From Annulohypoxylon bovei var. microspora (Eukaryota > Ascomycota > Sordariomycetes > Xylariales > Hypoxylaceae), in NCBI GenBank assembly GCA_022836615.1, contig MU405246.1, forward strand, positions 228,510-292,509: a stretch of 64,000 bases of DNA. The letters run 5' to 3'. This document shows, piece after piece, positions 1-12,080 of this stretch. The position numbers were made by a program, and so were the translations under genes. How positions within the stretch are numbered: the first letter of the stretch is position 1; each line of letters opens with the position of its first letter. Under the pieces are notes generated by a model. It did no database searches. It had not been told where the DNA came from and saw nothing but the letters and a program-made list of their open reading frames with translations.

Positions 1-369
1 GCCATGATGGGATCTATTTCGTTTGTGGGTGCTACCGCCAAGCAGGAGAAGTACTTGTACATCGGTGGTCCTCTTCTTGCCGGTGCGGCTATCGTTGCCG
101 TCTCAGGTCTCGCTCCTCTCATCATCCCAGCAACCGCCGCCCGAACACTGGCACTCACGGAGAATCTCTGGTTGTATGGTGGTCTAGCGGTCTTCGGTGG
201 TTTCACGCTGTACGATGTTCAGAAGATTCTCTACCATTCCCGCCTGGCCGAGCAGGGTATTATCAAGAAGGATCCGGTTAATGAGAGTATCTCGCTCGAG
301 TTAGACTTCTTAAACATTTTCATCAGGATGGTTCAGATCTTGATGCTACAGCAAAACCGCAGGAAGTAA
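1..369 (+). CDS. Bax inhibitor-1 / TMBIM (GHITM-like) family membrane protein, 3' part
   Basis: The reading frame is open from the window edge to the TAA ending at 369, so only the last ~122 residues are visible and the true start lies upstream. At least two hydrophobic segments are seen (a Gly/Ala-rich one beginning YIGGPLLAGAAIVAVSGLAP and a second around LWLYGGLAVFGGFTLYDVQ), followed by a Leu/Ile-rich C-terminal segment (LDFLNIFIRMVQILM). The pattern FTLYDVQKI, then SISLELDFLNIFI near the C terminus, is typical of the Bax-inhibitor-1 superfamily and closest to the mitochondrial inner-membrane GHITM/MICS1 branch; members act in membrane ion handling and cristae or cell-death control. The family call rests on these motifs; the mitochondrial location is inferred. 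Repeated AATAAA-like signals lie at about 591–608, a plausible poly(A) region. Confidence 0.85.
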   Translation, partial: AMMGSISFVGATAKQEKYLYIGGPLLAGAAIVAVSGLAPLIIPATAARTLALTENLWLYGGLAVFGGFTLYDVQKILYHSRLAEQGIIKKDPVNESISLELDFLNIFIRMVQILMLQQNRRK

Positions 370-1567
370 AGTGGAAGTTCTATTAAGGAATTGGTTACGG
401 AGGAGCTAGGACGGGGAGTGAAACAGAAATAGGTCCATTCAAAACCATCCAGGGCCTAAATCATGAGACCGACTAGCATACAGACTTAATCTGATTATTG
501 GAGGTAGAATGCAAACTCTCCTCTCTGCTAAAGACAACGTCAAGATTGTCCAGGACTGTATAAATGTACAAATGTACAAATGAACAATGCAATAAAAATA
601 AAAATAAAACCGACAACTCCCACATCACTTTTTGATAATAGATAATTCGATTATCATTTGCGTTCTCAGACGAGATATAAAATCGTTCCTGTAGTTAGGG
701 ATATGATAGATATCGTTGTGATTTGTCTCGCATGCGCCAAGGATTCCTGGTCTGATGAATTATGTGGACGAAGAGCTCTAGCTTACTTGATTGGGTAGTG
801 TGACGTTCTCAGGTGACTTAACATCCAAGCAGGAGAGAAAATATGCAAATTTGTTACCAACCATTTCTTACTATTTCCCTTTACACGGACGTGGAAGCGC
901 TTTAAAATCTTGGAAGTCGCTTAGTCGCTTAAATAATTGGAACCTCCTAAGTTATCTCATGTACATACAGTATATATATTGGATGTGGTTACGTACACCC
1001 ATACACATAGATCAAATAGAGAGTTAATAAGGTTCAGACACAGTGATTGTCAACTGACAGGCAGTTCAGCTAGAACCATTTACCTACATACTAATATGTT
1101 TCTGTTGAAGATTTGAGGCTGAGACCTGAAAAAACGATAAGCTGTTAAATCCGATAACTGCTCTTTCCCTTTCTTCGTATGACTTTCCTCCATGACCGAA
1201 TCCTTCGGTGAGAGGGAACGTTCAACCCCTGTCCTTTTCAAAATCCATAGATGCACCTTCTCAAGCTTCCGCCTTCCGCCGCCAAATGACTTACACAATG
1301 TGCATGCATATGTGAGTCAAGTACCTCAAGTACTCCACCTACAGGCTACCAGCTTCAAGATTCGAATCTCACCTCTTCATCTTCCATGTTCAATGTTACT
1401 CTCGTTAATTTGCGACACATAATAATATCATAGCAACTTACATGCCGTTCATTCTACAACTCGTTACCTATTTCAAACATTGCACCGAGGCATATAATAC
1501 GGAGGGTTCCAATCCTTTAGGTACTTAATTGGAACCCTCTTCTAGCCTGGATCCATGGATATGGACA
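370..1567. other. Gene-free stretch after the TMBIM gene
   Basis: This holds the probable 3' UTR of the TMBIM gene, with clustered AATAAA-like signals near 591–608. A short open frame near 791 begins with a peptide faintly like the start of the visible TMBIM part, but it decays within about 15 codons. No supported gene is seen. The last part is likely the promoter of the F-box-like gene. Confidence 0.5.
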
Positions 1568-1854
1568 ATGTCCTCATTCAGCGGAAAACAGATTTTTAAG
1601 TAAGCCATCTATTTGCTTTTTCGGCTTCCATACCTGCCTTCCCGGGTAGGCATCTCTTAAGCTGCGGCTGCCCGTCTACTTCCCCAATCCTAGCCTTGAC
1701 ATATATCCTAGAAGCTCCGGCTAGAAGCTCAGCTCCCCCTCCGGGTCCCCAATCACACCGTACTTCTTTAGTGCGGTGCCGAGTAAGGCCAACACCACTC
1801 AAACGAATGCTAACTATTATCAAGCCACGCTCGTTCCAAATTAAAAAAGTCTAA

Positions 1855-3382
1855 GGGATTGAGAGGTATAATAAAGAAGCTATCTATTAGGCGAATCACA
1901 AATCAACCTGGTGACGCCGGGGATCCTAATTCTTTGATTGACAATGACGATCAATCATCCATTGGCAATCCTGCCAGTCCCATCGACCTCGGCATCACCT
2001 TGACCAACAACAGTAGTGACACCAATGCTCAAAATGTCAAGCCCAAGAACGCTATTATCCAGACCGAGCAGAAAGTCTCGGGCTTGTTACTTCTCCCACA
2101 AGAGCTATTTGATCACATAACTAGTTACTTAGGACATGCTCATATCGTACTACTGGCCCTTATCAACAAGGAGCTCATGTACCGGTTCATGACCTCATGC
2201 ATAAGGCTCGGCATTGTAGAACCATACGAGCCAGTCTCCTACCGTGTTCTGAACAAATTCATCCAGAAGGCCGACTCGTCAAAGACCAAGATCCGCGGGA
2301 CACTGCTCAGCCTTATCGACTATGACATGGAGGACGTTGTTTACTGCTACAAGTGCAGGCGACTACACGATCCCTTCCTAACGTTCAAGGACCGCGCTTA
2401 TGCCCCGTGGAAAGCCGCTAGGTGCGCTGATTGGTCCATGGATCATCATATGCCGCCACGAGCCACCAGAAAGCTGCTGCGCACTATTACCAAACGTCGC
2501 CTCCATGGCGCCGAGTATAGGCATCTATTACAGCAGGTGAACAACACCCAAACGACATACCACAAAGGAATCCTAGCCCAGGTCTCTTTAAGAGCGCGCT
2601 ACCGCAACGGCGACTTACTTTTAAAGCGCCAACAGGTTATCTCGCCCATCGACAAGTCGGCACTGTCGTTATGGTTATTCGGACAGATGCTCAAGGACCC
2701 GCCGTCCATTAGCACCTCATTTCTATCGCTGCCTAAGATTTACTTGATGTGCAATCATCAGAACTGGGCTTCCGTGTTCGCGCCGCTAATACAGCATCTG
2801 ATTGAACCCCTCTGTGAAGGCGATCATTCTGGCCAAAGCGAACCGAAACATACGCCGGCCTGCTTCAGCAGCGAACCCCTCGACGTATCGAAGCATGAAG
2901 GCCACATGATTTACGAACGCCTCAAACGAGTAACCTCCAGCGCAAAGCATAACCCAATGGACGTGCCAACTCTCCTAGGCGATGTCCTAGGCTGTACCAA
3001 ATGCACGACGGATTTTAGCATCGATGTCGTCCCCCTACCCGGACCCTTCGGCTGGGGTTTTGTCCTAAGCACGTGGCTGGACCTCGGCAGACTTGACTTC
3101 TGCTCTAAGTGGGACAGCCATCGGGAGGCACGGCCGTGCCGAGAGATCAAACGGCAATTGCCACATGGCGACATATGCGAAATGTTCGAAGATTTGTCTT
3201 CACGGCTAGATTACCGCCCTCAAATCAGCGAGGCCAATCTCTTCAGGATGCATAATTACATGTGGAGCGCGAGAGCAAGGGTAGGCAAGGACAGGTATAT
3301 GAATTGGTCCTCGGGGCACACGTGCGATCCCGCCACGGGGTGGATCGACGATCCGGATCCGTTGGAGGAAGCGGACCGTTAA
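1855..3382 (+). CDS. F-box-like protein, single long exon with unresolved 5' end
   Basis: An open frame of about 509 residues ends at the TAA at 3380–3382. Near its N terminus it has an F-box-like segment (LLLLPQELFDHITSYLG…, bases ~2085–2180), followed by CxxC-type pairs (VYCYKCRRLH, LGCTKC). This layout is common in Pezizomycotina F-box proteins, which are presumed SCF ubiquitin-ligase adaptors; the substrate is unknown. No in-frame ATG precedes the F-box, so a 5' exon is needed. One consistent model uses ATG at 1568, exon 1568–1599, a GTAAGC donor at 1600 and an acceptor ending at 1854 (branch-like GCTAAC at ~1809), which keeps the frame. An acceptor ending at 1890 would also keep it. The intron would be unusually long for this window (255 nt or more), so the start is inferred only. 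Confidence 0.7.
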
Positions 3383-3859
3383 GCATGAGCCGAAGTACGC
3401 GGAAATAGGCCTGCTTTACTACGGGAGCAGAACGTAAGTGGGAAGGCTTTATGCCTATACGATTACTAATACGAGTTCGGCTTCGACATAAAGGGATTTA
3501 TGTGCATCGGCGGTGGCGTTTTCGATCACGGGGGTCATTTGATTGAATTATGGCGCGGAGTTACCGGGTTCGCTAAGACGATCATTGAGTTATTTTGATA
3601 ATCAGCATAGCGATTGAGTTGAATTCGTTTTATAATGAGGAAAATACTAGCCTCAAAATATGAGGTCGATTTGGATCTCTCCGTACCCTCTTTGAAGCCT
3701 CTAGAACATTTTAAAAATGTCTCGAGCTGTTGAGTCATATAAACGAACCCCCAGAGAAAATCTAGCATAATATGACATAGCATATCACAATGAAATCACC
3801 AATTCTCCCCGCCCTTGAAGCCCAACCCAACGCCTATCTCATCGCAGCCCCACCTCACC
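3383..3859. other. Intergenic, converging 3' ends
   Basis: This separates the 3' ends of the F-box-like gene (plus) and the MsrA gene (minus). Only short open frames are present and no motif is recognised. Confidence 0.5.
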
Positions 3860-4666
3860 TCACTGTAGTGGCGGAAACTGCCTTATGAAATGCGTAGGGC
3901 ACTCATACCCCGAGGGGTTATGATGCAAGTACTGCTGGTGGTAATCCTCGGCATCCCACCAGCGCCCAGCCGGCACGATCTCGGTGGCGATGGCGCCCTT
4001 GTACCATTGCTCGTTAGCCTGGCGCGTGACCTCTCTGGCGATCTTCTCCTGCTCCTCGTCGTGGAAGTATATCGCGCTCCGGTACTGCGAGCCCACGTCC
4101 GGCCCCTGCCGGTTCGAGGTCGTCGGGTCGTGCAGCCGATAGAAGAACTCGATGATCTGCCGGTAGGTTATCTGCGCGGGGTCGTAGTGGATCTGCAGGG
4201 CTTCGGCGTCTGTCCGGATATATGATTTAGATATGAAGGGAGTGAGGAAGGGGGAGAAGAGAAGAGAAGAGAAGGGAAACGTACGCCCGGTCTGTCCACC
4301 GCACACGGCGCGGTAGGAGGGGTTGTTCAGGTCGCCGCCGATGTACCCGACGCGCGCGTCGTAGAGCCCCTTCTTGTCGAATTGCTTGCGGTACACGTGC
4401 TCGACGCCCCAGAAACAGCCCGCGGCTATGGTGGCTTTGCCGGCGCCCTCCGGGACCGCGACCGCGCTGCCGCCGGCGGTGTCGGCCGTTATGCCGAGGC
4501 GCGTGCTGAAGGGGCGGAAGAGCCGCGAAGCGAAGGTCGGGAGGGTGAAAGACATTGCGAAAAGTGCGATTGCGGTTGCGATGAGGATTTGGGCTATCGG
4601 TGTAGTTGACGATATGGTTGTATTTGTGGCGGGGTTAGTGGTTGAGTCGGTTGGTGGTGTAGTCAT
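3860..4666 (-). CDS. msrA: Peptide-methionine (S)-S-oxide reductase
   Basis: Reduces methionine-S-sulfoxide in proteins, a repair step after oxidative damage. Two exons, complement(3860..4209, 4285..4666), give 243 aa. The 75-nt intron (GTACGT…CAG) interrupts the signature, and removing it restores GQTGHAEA exactly, which proves the junction. The catalytic motif GCFWGVEHVYR is present, with NRQGPDVGSQYRS and the C-terminal HNPSGYECPTHF region. The start at 4666 is the first in-frame ATG. An ATG at 4555 would instead begin a short basic, Ser/Phe-rich N terminus resembling a mitochondrial presequence. The longer form has a hydrophobic stretch (IAQILIATAIALFAM) that could act as a signal anchor. 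Family call is firm; targeting is inferred. Confidence 0.93.
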   Translation of the reverse strand: MTTPPTDSTTNPATNTTISSTTPIAQILIATAIALFAMSFTLPTFASRLFRPFSTRLGITADTAGGSAVAVPEGAGKATIAAGCFWGVEHVYRKQFDKKGLYDARVGYIGGDLNNPSYRAVCGGQTGRTFPFSSLLFSPFLTPFISKSYIRTDAEALQIHYDPAQITYRQIIEFFYRLHDPTTSNRQGPDVGSQYRSAIYFHDEEQEKIAREVTRQANEQWYKGAIATEIVPAGRWWDAEDYHQQYLHHNPSGYECPTHFIRQFPPLQ

Positions 4667-6289
4667 TAATTGAAACTGGATGCCAATTCGAGATAGCGAG
4701 GAAGGAAACAATTATATATGGTGAGCCGGAATGACACGCTGGCTGCTCTTTCCTTTTAATATCGTACTTGATTCCACATCTCAGGTCGTTGAAAACGCAG
4801 GGTCGATTGGTGGTGATGTTTGGAGGGGAGCTTTCCCCGAATAATGACAAATCTATCGACGCCACCCGCCTGCCGGATGATGCCATTCGACTCGATGAAC
4901 AAGGGAAAGAACAGGGGTTTGATAGCTTGTAGTGGTCCGTGCCATCCTAAGCTCTTTACCTTGAGAATTAAAGATTCCAAATGAACCATGAATTACGTAA
5001 GCTGACTTTCAGCTCAGTGTCAGATATCAGATGACTAAGGTGGGGAGATTGTGGCGATCATCGGGCCGGTTCATCCGTAAAAGATCAGGCCCTTAGTTAT
5101 AACCACGTAATCGTGAGATATTGCCCTTTCTAACCACAACAACAATAATTCAGTTGATCAACCTTTTTATCATCAACCACAAATTACGTATCCAGTAATT
5201 CATCCCCACTTTCGTGTGACACTCAGCCCTATGGAAACTCTTGCCGATGTTATCGACGTTATCAATCCAAACTTCGTCTCTTTTTAGGTACTTCTTATGA
5301 TTCCATGTGCAATTGACCAATTGACAAGTGTCCCAACAGTTCCCTGTTCCTTCATCTAGCTTGGCAACTTGTCTAGTCGAACTGCACGTCAGAAACTTCA
5401 AGACTTTTTAGCTGCTTCAGTTAGCAGTTCGGCTATTCTGCTGTGACAGCCATGGCAGGTCAAGTCTGCCTCGTCATCGACAGTCTTGAGTTCTCACACT
5501 CGGCTTCTATCCAACATCACGCTATTCCAAGGCTGATTCTAACTGAATCTTGTTATATCTCCGATAGCTCATGAAAACGGCATAAATGAGACATTTAACA
5601 GATATGCCCCCTTAACATGCTACTCTCTGGCTGTATTATGTGAGGGTCTTTTACGAACACGACTCGGCTGTCGCCATTCCAAACATACCCCCATCGTCGA
5701 CGGCATCACTTACCTCTTGGTCCATCATGCAACCTGCAACGTGGTCGCCGTACCGCCATGCTGGGCCAGCAGAGAAGCTTGATTTGAGCTTCGATCAATC
5801 ATACAGGGGGGGCCTTGGCACGTAGCAAGACCCCTGCGAGATCCCCATACTCGCCAATTCTAACCGTGCGCAAGGCTTTTCAGAACAGATCGAGGCATGT
5901 CCAGACGATAGTTCGAGCAATGTTGCAGGCGACGTTTCAGACGATGGGAAATTCCAAGCGACTCGCTTCACAGTGTGAGGCCTCACCGCCAATTAATGAC
6001 GTCGTTTCCCAATTCGAGATCTGATAAATCTCCTATGATCTCTTGAGAGGGTCGATCTGATTAAAATAATATCACCGATTTCGATCACTTCGCGTTTTTT
6101 TACTTGGAGTTGAATTCTTACCCCTATCCACCCTTGAGCGCGTCCCTGATCGCGTCTCTCAACACAACGCGCAACACCACATTACTATTCTCTCGACGAC
6201 CAATTGATCATCGTATATTACCTAAACACTTTTTATATAAACATCAACACGAAAATCTTCATCGGGAGAAAACCGGCTTACCTGTCAAA
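4667..6289. other. Divergent intergenic region (MsrA / YbjQ-like)
   Basis: About 1.6 kb between two divergently transcribed genes, so it should contain both promoters. Open frames of 60–85 codons occur on both strands but show no domain or coding pattern. No repeat or RNA gene is recognised. Confidence 0.5.
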
Positions 6290-6769
6290 ATGCTCACCAA
6301 CCGGCGCTCAACCCTCATGATCCCCGGCGCCGTAAACGGACGGCCAGCATCCTACCAGCCGGGCACTACCGCGCCCCCAACCCTCACCACCCTCCGCCCG
6401 GAAAACGAGCCGCACTGCACGGCGCCCTCTATCCTAACCTCTACCATGGCTACGCTGCCGGGGTACCGCGTAGTCCGGGTCCTCGGCGCCGTCTTCGGGA
6501 GCACGACCTACGCGCTCAAGGACACCAAGGCGCTCCTGAAGGCCAGCGCCGGCGGCGGCGAGGTCAAGAGCCTCACGCATATCATGTACAACGCGCGAGA
6601 CCAGGCCGCGGAGAGAATGACCAGGGATTGCGTGGCGAGGGGCGCGAACGCCGTCGTGGGCGTCGCGTTCGAGGAGAAGGAGGTCCTGGGCTTCATACAG
6701 GTCTCGGTGTGCGGGACCGCCGTGTATGTCGAGAGGGAGAAGGTCCCTGAGAATCCGTTTTCGCCATGA
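6290..6769 (+). CDS. YbjQ/UPF0145 (DUF74) family protein
   Basis: An intronless frame of 159 aa. The ATG at 6290 sits in a good context (GTCAAAATGC) and is the first in-frame ATG; the open frame further upstream has none. After a ~50-residue Pro/Thr-rich tail, the domain begins at GYRVVRVLGAVFGSTTYAL and continues through YNARDQAAERMTRDCVARGA and NAVVGVAFEEKEVLGF to the beta-strand end VSVCGTAVYVE. This is the usual length and order of the YbjQ_1 domain, a small oligomeric family of unknown biochemical role that is often annotated as heavy-metal-binding. Family recognised; function not known, and metal binding is only an annotation tradition. Confidence 0.82.
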   Translation: MLTNRRSTLMIPGAVNGRPASYQPGTTAPPTLTTLRPENEPHCTAPSILTSTMATLPGYRVVRVLGAVFGSTTYALKDTKALLKASAGGGEVKSLTHIMYNARDQAAERMTRDCVARGANAVVGVAFEEKEVLGFIQVSVCGTAVYVEREKVPENPFSP

Positions 6770-9700
6770 CAATAGGGTGAGATGGTTTATGCACGTGCGT
6801 GCGCGCGTGAGGTGGGATCTTCTTGGATTGCTTACCTGCCTAGGTACATACCTGGGTCGATAGGGTGGCGTTCGCTTCTTACGACCTTGGTAGGCAAGGT
6901 TTTGGTTACGGATTTGGGGATTTCGGCTTTTGATCTTCAGCTCGGACGCTTTTTTGGATTTAAACGTGAATTTTTAGCAATCACTTCCCCTGTGTATGGT
7001 TACATCTGGCGATTCTCATTTCCGATCCATTGTCTGGCCACTGAACCGCGACCTCTACACTACGATAACACTGAAGAAGCTTGGATTGAAGGTTTAAGCT
7101 TCTCGGCCGAGATACCGAAGAAAAGGGTGGTGGTCCAGAGGCGAAGTTGGAGTGCAATTAATTCCTACCCAGGTATATTGCACCGGTTACACAGCAGGCG
7201 AGGGGGTTCGGTGATACACCAAACTCCCGGATCGAGGCCTACATCTCGATGACACCCCAGGAGCTCCCCGGGGTGTCGTATGTTTTCTTGTACGTCAGGA
7301 GCTCAGCACTCTGTTGGTTATCAGCAGAGCTCTTCGTCATACGGGATTTTTAATGGATCCCTTCATGTTCAATACGCTGGATCTATACGTCATATATTTC
7401 GTCTATCACGATTGGCTCTGCTGGTTACCAAAGCGCGCTGCAGCAGATGCCAAGTCCGGGCCGTGGATGTCGGGCATTGCACTCGATGCGTGCGGTGCAG
7501 TCGCAAGGGTTCCATAACGAGAGGGCATGGTGCTGTAAGGCGAAATGAAGTATACGGGTTATATGATAGATGTGGCCTAGGCGGGAAGATCGTGGTGTAT
7601 GCATCCGGCATGACACGTCGGTAAGGATTCCTATCCTAGAGCAGTATTGACGGCATTCCGGGACCCGCGCCTTAGATTAGCTTTGTTCGGGAGAGGTCCT
7701 GCTAGTAGTCCTGCTAGCACGGGTTGGAAAGGCGAACTCTTTTAGCTGGCCCCATGGTTTATTAGTTGCAAGGGTAGATCACGACATTATATACACTATT
7801 GCCAGATGAACCGTTGGTACCTACTCAGGAACATATGGGTCTATCCAAGCTAGATATAAGGTTAATATTGCATGCGTCCGAGTCCCCCTGCCTCGCACAT
7901 CCACTCTCTAGGTCCGGGCTGAGCTTCCGAGTCTGATATCATATCATCCCTTGCATGCATCTAGCTACCTGCTGCTGTGATACGTGAGAACCGTCCCCAC
8001 GGGGAAGAGCTTAAAAAGCCTAAAGTGCAATAAAGCGTTCCCGTTTAAGGCCCCCCGGTAGGGGTCTGCGATATAAATACGTGTCCCAACTTTCCGCATT
8101 GAGTGGCCAGCACACGGACGCATTACCTGGGCGGTCTAGATCCTGCTATTAATAGAAGACGCAATTTTAAAGGTTGCATCATAACCAGAACTACATCTGT
8201 TCAATTTTCACTCGGACTGGTGGGCTCACGTTGATCGGATAAGCTCCTGGCTCACCCTATGGGGAGCTTTCCAGCTCCCCTCGAAGCTGTTCTCATATGA
8301 CATGTGCAGCTTGCAGAAGCTATCCCGCCAACCGCAGAGGTTCTGCGTAGCTTTCTTGGGTAGCTTCCTGTATCACCCCGCATCCAGGCGATTCTAGATG
8401 GCACTCGGCTGTTCAGGTCGATGAGGTGATTGTGAATATGTGCTTCGTAAGGCTGATTCGCCGGTGAGTTTGTTGGCGAATCAGCGCGGAAGCAAGGTGA
8501 CAGACAATATCCTTGAAATAGACTATACTACCTACACTATTAATAGTAGATTAAGATAGCTATATTAATGTTTGGCGTAGTCAAACTGCCGAGTTCGTAT
8601 TGTAAAGTTAGTTCAACGAGATGTCACTGGTGTCAAGTCAAAGGCATCAAAGTTTGATAATAATCATTCTATTAGAATTAAAAAATATGGATGACTACAG
8701 GAGTTGAAGGATAGTATGAGAAATACAGCTATATAACGTAAGACAGATAAGTACGAAGTAAATTTCGTTTCATGCGCCTGACATTCTTGATAGTATCAAT
8801 CGTAAAGCGGTATCGCATGCTCGACCGGGGGTTCTTCTAAATATGAATTAATGCTTTCCGTTGACAATCGTGAGAACTTTTTTTTCCTCGAAAATTAAAT
8901 ATGCCCGTCCCTTAGTGATATCATAATAACGCCTTGTAAATGCCAACTGTCTCCGAGGTACTGATGATACCCTCAATAACCCCCTGATCATCTCTTCGTA
9001 AAGTTTAGCCAGCAGGCTACTAACGCATCAAGACCTCGAAGCAGAGGCCGGAGAGGCTCCGCAAGCCTCCGAGTTTTAATTTTTTTTCTTCTTGAGAAAA
9101 GATAACATTGGCGTTCGTTAAGGGAAATCTTGGTGTCCGTTGTAATAGGTTCGATACGTCAAGCTCGAATCAGTTTGGTGATGTTGTTGCTCCTGGCAGC
9201 TGGTTGGTAGGAGAGTTAGAGCAACGAGCGAGCGAGACAGACGTAATATGCAACGGTTGAGCGAGTGAATTGTCTCGTAAGACAGTCTCGTGGGAGACTA
9301 CCTTAGGTAGGTAAGCGAGCGGGTTGGTTGGTGGTCCAAAGGTCGTGTAAAATCCCGAATTGAAGTATTTTTCTTCCACACACAATATTCTTCCCCCTGA
9401 TTAAGCAAAAAAGTTGGCCATCTTCTCAATGGGAATGCGCCGTATGCGCCTCTTCCAGTTGAGGTCTGTTTTGAGGATGGCAGTACCAACAGCTGCCTGT
9501 GGTGTACTCAGTCCCGCAGTTACCACACGTATGCATATGCATGTTGTCGTTTGGTAGTTACCCTTTGGGTGGAAATAAAGATTATATGTTATGATGGCCG
9601 TGTAGGGGAGTGTTGCCTATCGCTAGCAGGTTAGATACGCCACTCTCTCTGTCTCGACAAGCTCGAGTAGGTAAGGTGAGGTTACTTACAAGCTCTAGTA

Positions 9701-12080
9701 AGCTCTATTAGGTTCAGCGGCGACTGACTGGTGGTGTTGGTATGTGAAGGTAGTATGGGAGCACGTGTAGAAGTTGTTGGACAAAGATAAAGGTCGTGGC
9801 TAAGGCGATTAAAGAAGGTTGTGTGTATGATGATATGGATATGGAAGAGTAAAAAGTCGAATGGATGTTCCGGTTTATGGTATGGTACTCCCTCCCCTCG
9901 TGGGGAAGCTAGACTAGAAATTGGAATAGTGCGTGCTAGGTGGGGAGAAGACATTATTGGGACCGTGAAGGATCGTCTCTGCGGATTAATAACTTATAAT
10001 ATCCATCCCAATTTGGGTCTAATGCACGATCCATCAATAACCTTCACAATGGCTGGCTGACCTGCTACATAACTACATTATAGACCCACTGACACCACCT
10101 GCCTAGTAGGTACCATGTAAGGGTCTTCTTTGCCAATAGCGCCAGGTAAGCAGGAATACTCTGCCGTTTAAGCGAATAGCGGGCGAGCGCCTACAGTTTA
10201 GTTTGAAATTATTTAGGAAGCAATTCCCGCTCTAGATGCCAAACTCAGAAGCTGACCACGTTTACCACGTGGTGCTCGCCTAGGAATGCCCGTCGCCTTT
10301 TCGGCACCGTCGGCTCCTACCGAGTCTGACCACTCTTAGCGACGACGCCATGTTAGATGCAAGCCAAGGCCTGCAAAATTCCTTTTCGGCCGATATCGTA
10401 TCAGAACCACATCCGGCGCTAGAATGGAATTCGATGGAAAAAGGGAGAACCGTGGTAGCGAAACAGAACAGAGCATAACACACAGACACAGACACATCAG
10501 AATAAAAAAAACGATATTATGGTAAGGAGAGAAAAAAAACAAGAAAGTCGATCACCCGTTGGCGCGTAGGGCAGGGTTGAGGGAATAAAAAAACACTTGA
10601 CAAATCGCAATCGTCACTTTCGCTTGCAATAAAAGGCTTTTTCTGGGGATAAACGGACCGGATGCGCGTTCGCGTCTCCTGATTGTGTCCTTGTGAGTCC
10701 ACCTTGGCCCGCGAGAGAAACCCCAAAAGACGATCTCTCGGAGAGCGCAACAAGTGATAGTCGAAGAAGGGCACACATTAATAAAAGAAATATGGGATAG
10801 TTCCCAATCAAGCCACGGGGTCCATTTATACCTATAGGACTTATAGGCTTGGCACATCGTTGCTCCGATTTTTCTGTCTTTTCTATTCTGTCGGTGTACC
10901 GTGGAATATCAGAAATATCTGCCAGGTTGCATACTGAGGCTCCTCGTATTTGGACGACAATCACGTCAATCTTGGTCAATCTTTCAATAACGTAGTCTGC
11001 TGCCATCGATGCCTCATTAACAGCCCTCCTCTCCCCTTGCTGATCTTACTCGTCTGGGACGCGCGCAACGCGTGTTCCCCTCGCAATCACTTGAAGATCT
11101 TAGGGCAGTTGTCCCCGCCCAATGACACCGGTGCCGCCGCCAACATGCATTATGGGTCATACCCGTCCAAAATCCGGGTAACTAGCTATCTGGTTACGCT
11201 GCAGGCATGCAACTCTCTCCTAGTCCGGTGGTGCGGCGTGCATCGAGTGGTCGGTTCCTGCACCCGCACCGCATCAAAACCGCAAGAGAAGCGCCGACGA
11301 GACCAGGAACAGTCACTCGAGCTGCCTCGTGGCGTAATATAGCTTTGCCGGTATGAGAGCCGTATTGGGAGAAGTCGTCCGTTGTGGACCTCCCTTCGAC
11401 CTCCCGACTGAATGGCGCCGAATCAAGTCGTCCGGCAACAAGCGTGAGACCATCTACGGGAACGGGAACAGGATCTGTATTGCACAAAGCTCGGTCTAAA
11501 CAAGATGGGATTCCAAGATGGGATTGCTAGGCGAGCAAAAGCTCGAGCTAAGTTAAAGAGCTAATATAGCGTAAAAAGAAGCCGCCAAGCTAGCCAAGAT
11601 GCTCATGTCGATGCGCTCGACCCGGCAGTTTGGTTAAGGTAAGAAGCCGTCGTTTCAAATGTTTGAAGGGCTTACTTGAAATACCAAATCGATTTCCATT
11701 TAGAGAAGTAAGATTATCTTACTATGCAGTACACTATGTATTCATACTCACAGCTTGTCAGATCTGATGCTTCTATGAAATATAGATCTCGTCTTACAAT
11801 TAGTACATACCTACCTGGATCTTAGCTGCCCGGCGTGCCTCGGAAAGTGTACATACCTGTGTACTAGGCATGGATTTAAGGAATCTGACGATAAGGTATT
11901 TACCAGTATTGTTCCATGTTCCATATGTGCCTTGAGGAATAGATATTAAAAGTGATTGATGCAAGAGTCAGGTGAGGCAAGGCGCATTTAACCTACTTGG
12001 GTAGTAGATAATCACGATAATCGGAGGAAGAGGAAGAAAAGGAAGAAATAGGAAGTAGGATTGTACATGCATATGATATG
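6770..12080. other. 5.3-kb gene-poor stretch
   Basis: No gene is supported here. The longest open frame (6782–7252, plus) has no recognisable domain and lies in the 3' flank of the YbjQ-like gene. The region contains a near-palindrome at 7251–7277, AT-richer patches at 8520–8720, and scattered GGTAGGTA-type tracts. No transposon open frame or tRNA was recognised. It begins the accessory-looking block that runs to about 22 kb. Confidence 0.5.
7251..7277. repeat. Near-perfect GC-rich palindrome
   Basis: The arms GACACCCC (7251–7258) and GGGGTGTC (7270–7277) are exact inverted complements. They flank the self-complementary centre GGAGCTCC (7260–7267), leaving only one and two unpaired bases. 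It could form a strong hairpin or cruciform, or be a binding site for a dimeric protein. It lies about 480 bases downstream of the YbjQ-like gene. Confidence 0.7.

Noticed and set aside
791..1027. Short frame whose start resembles the visible TMBIM part
   Set aside because: Similarity covers about 15 residues and not the rest, and it begins with TTG; chance is likely.
6782..7252. 156-codon open frame after the YbjQ-like gene
   Set aside because: No domain, no coding-like pattern and no splice context; it lies in the 3' flank of another gene.
10264..10273. ACCACGTGGT palindrome (E-box like)
   Set aside because: A single ten-base word in gene-free DNA with no gene start nearby; not enough for a regulatory call.
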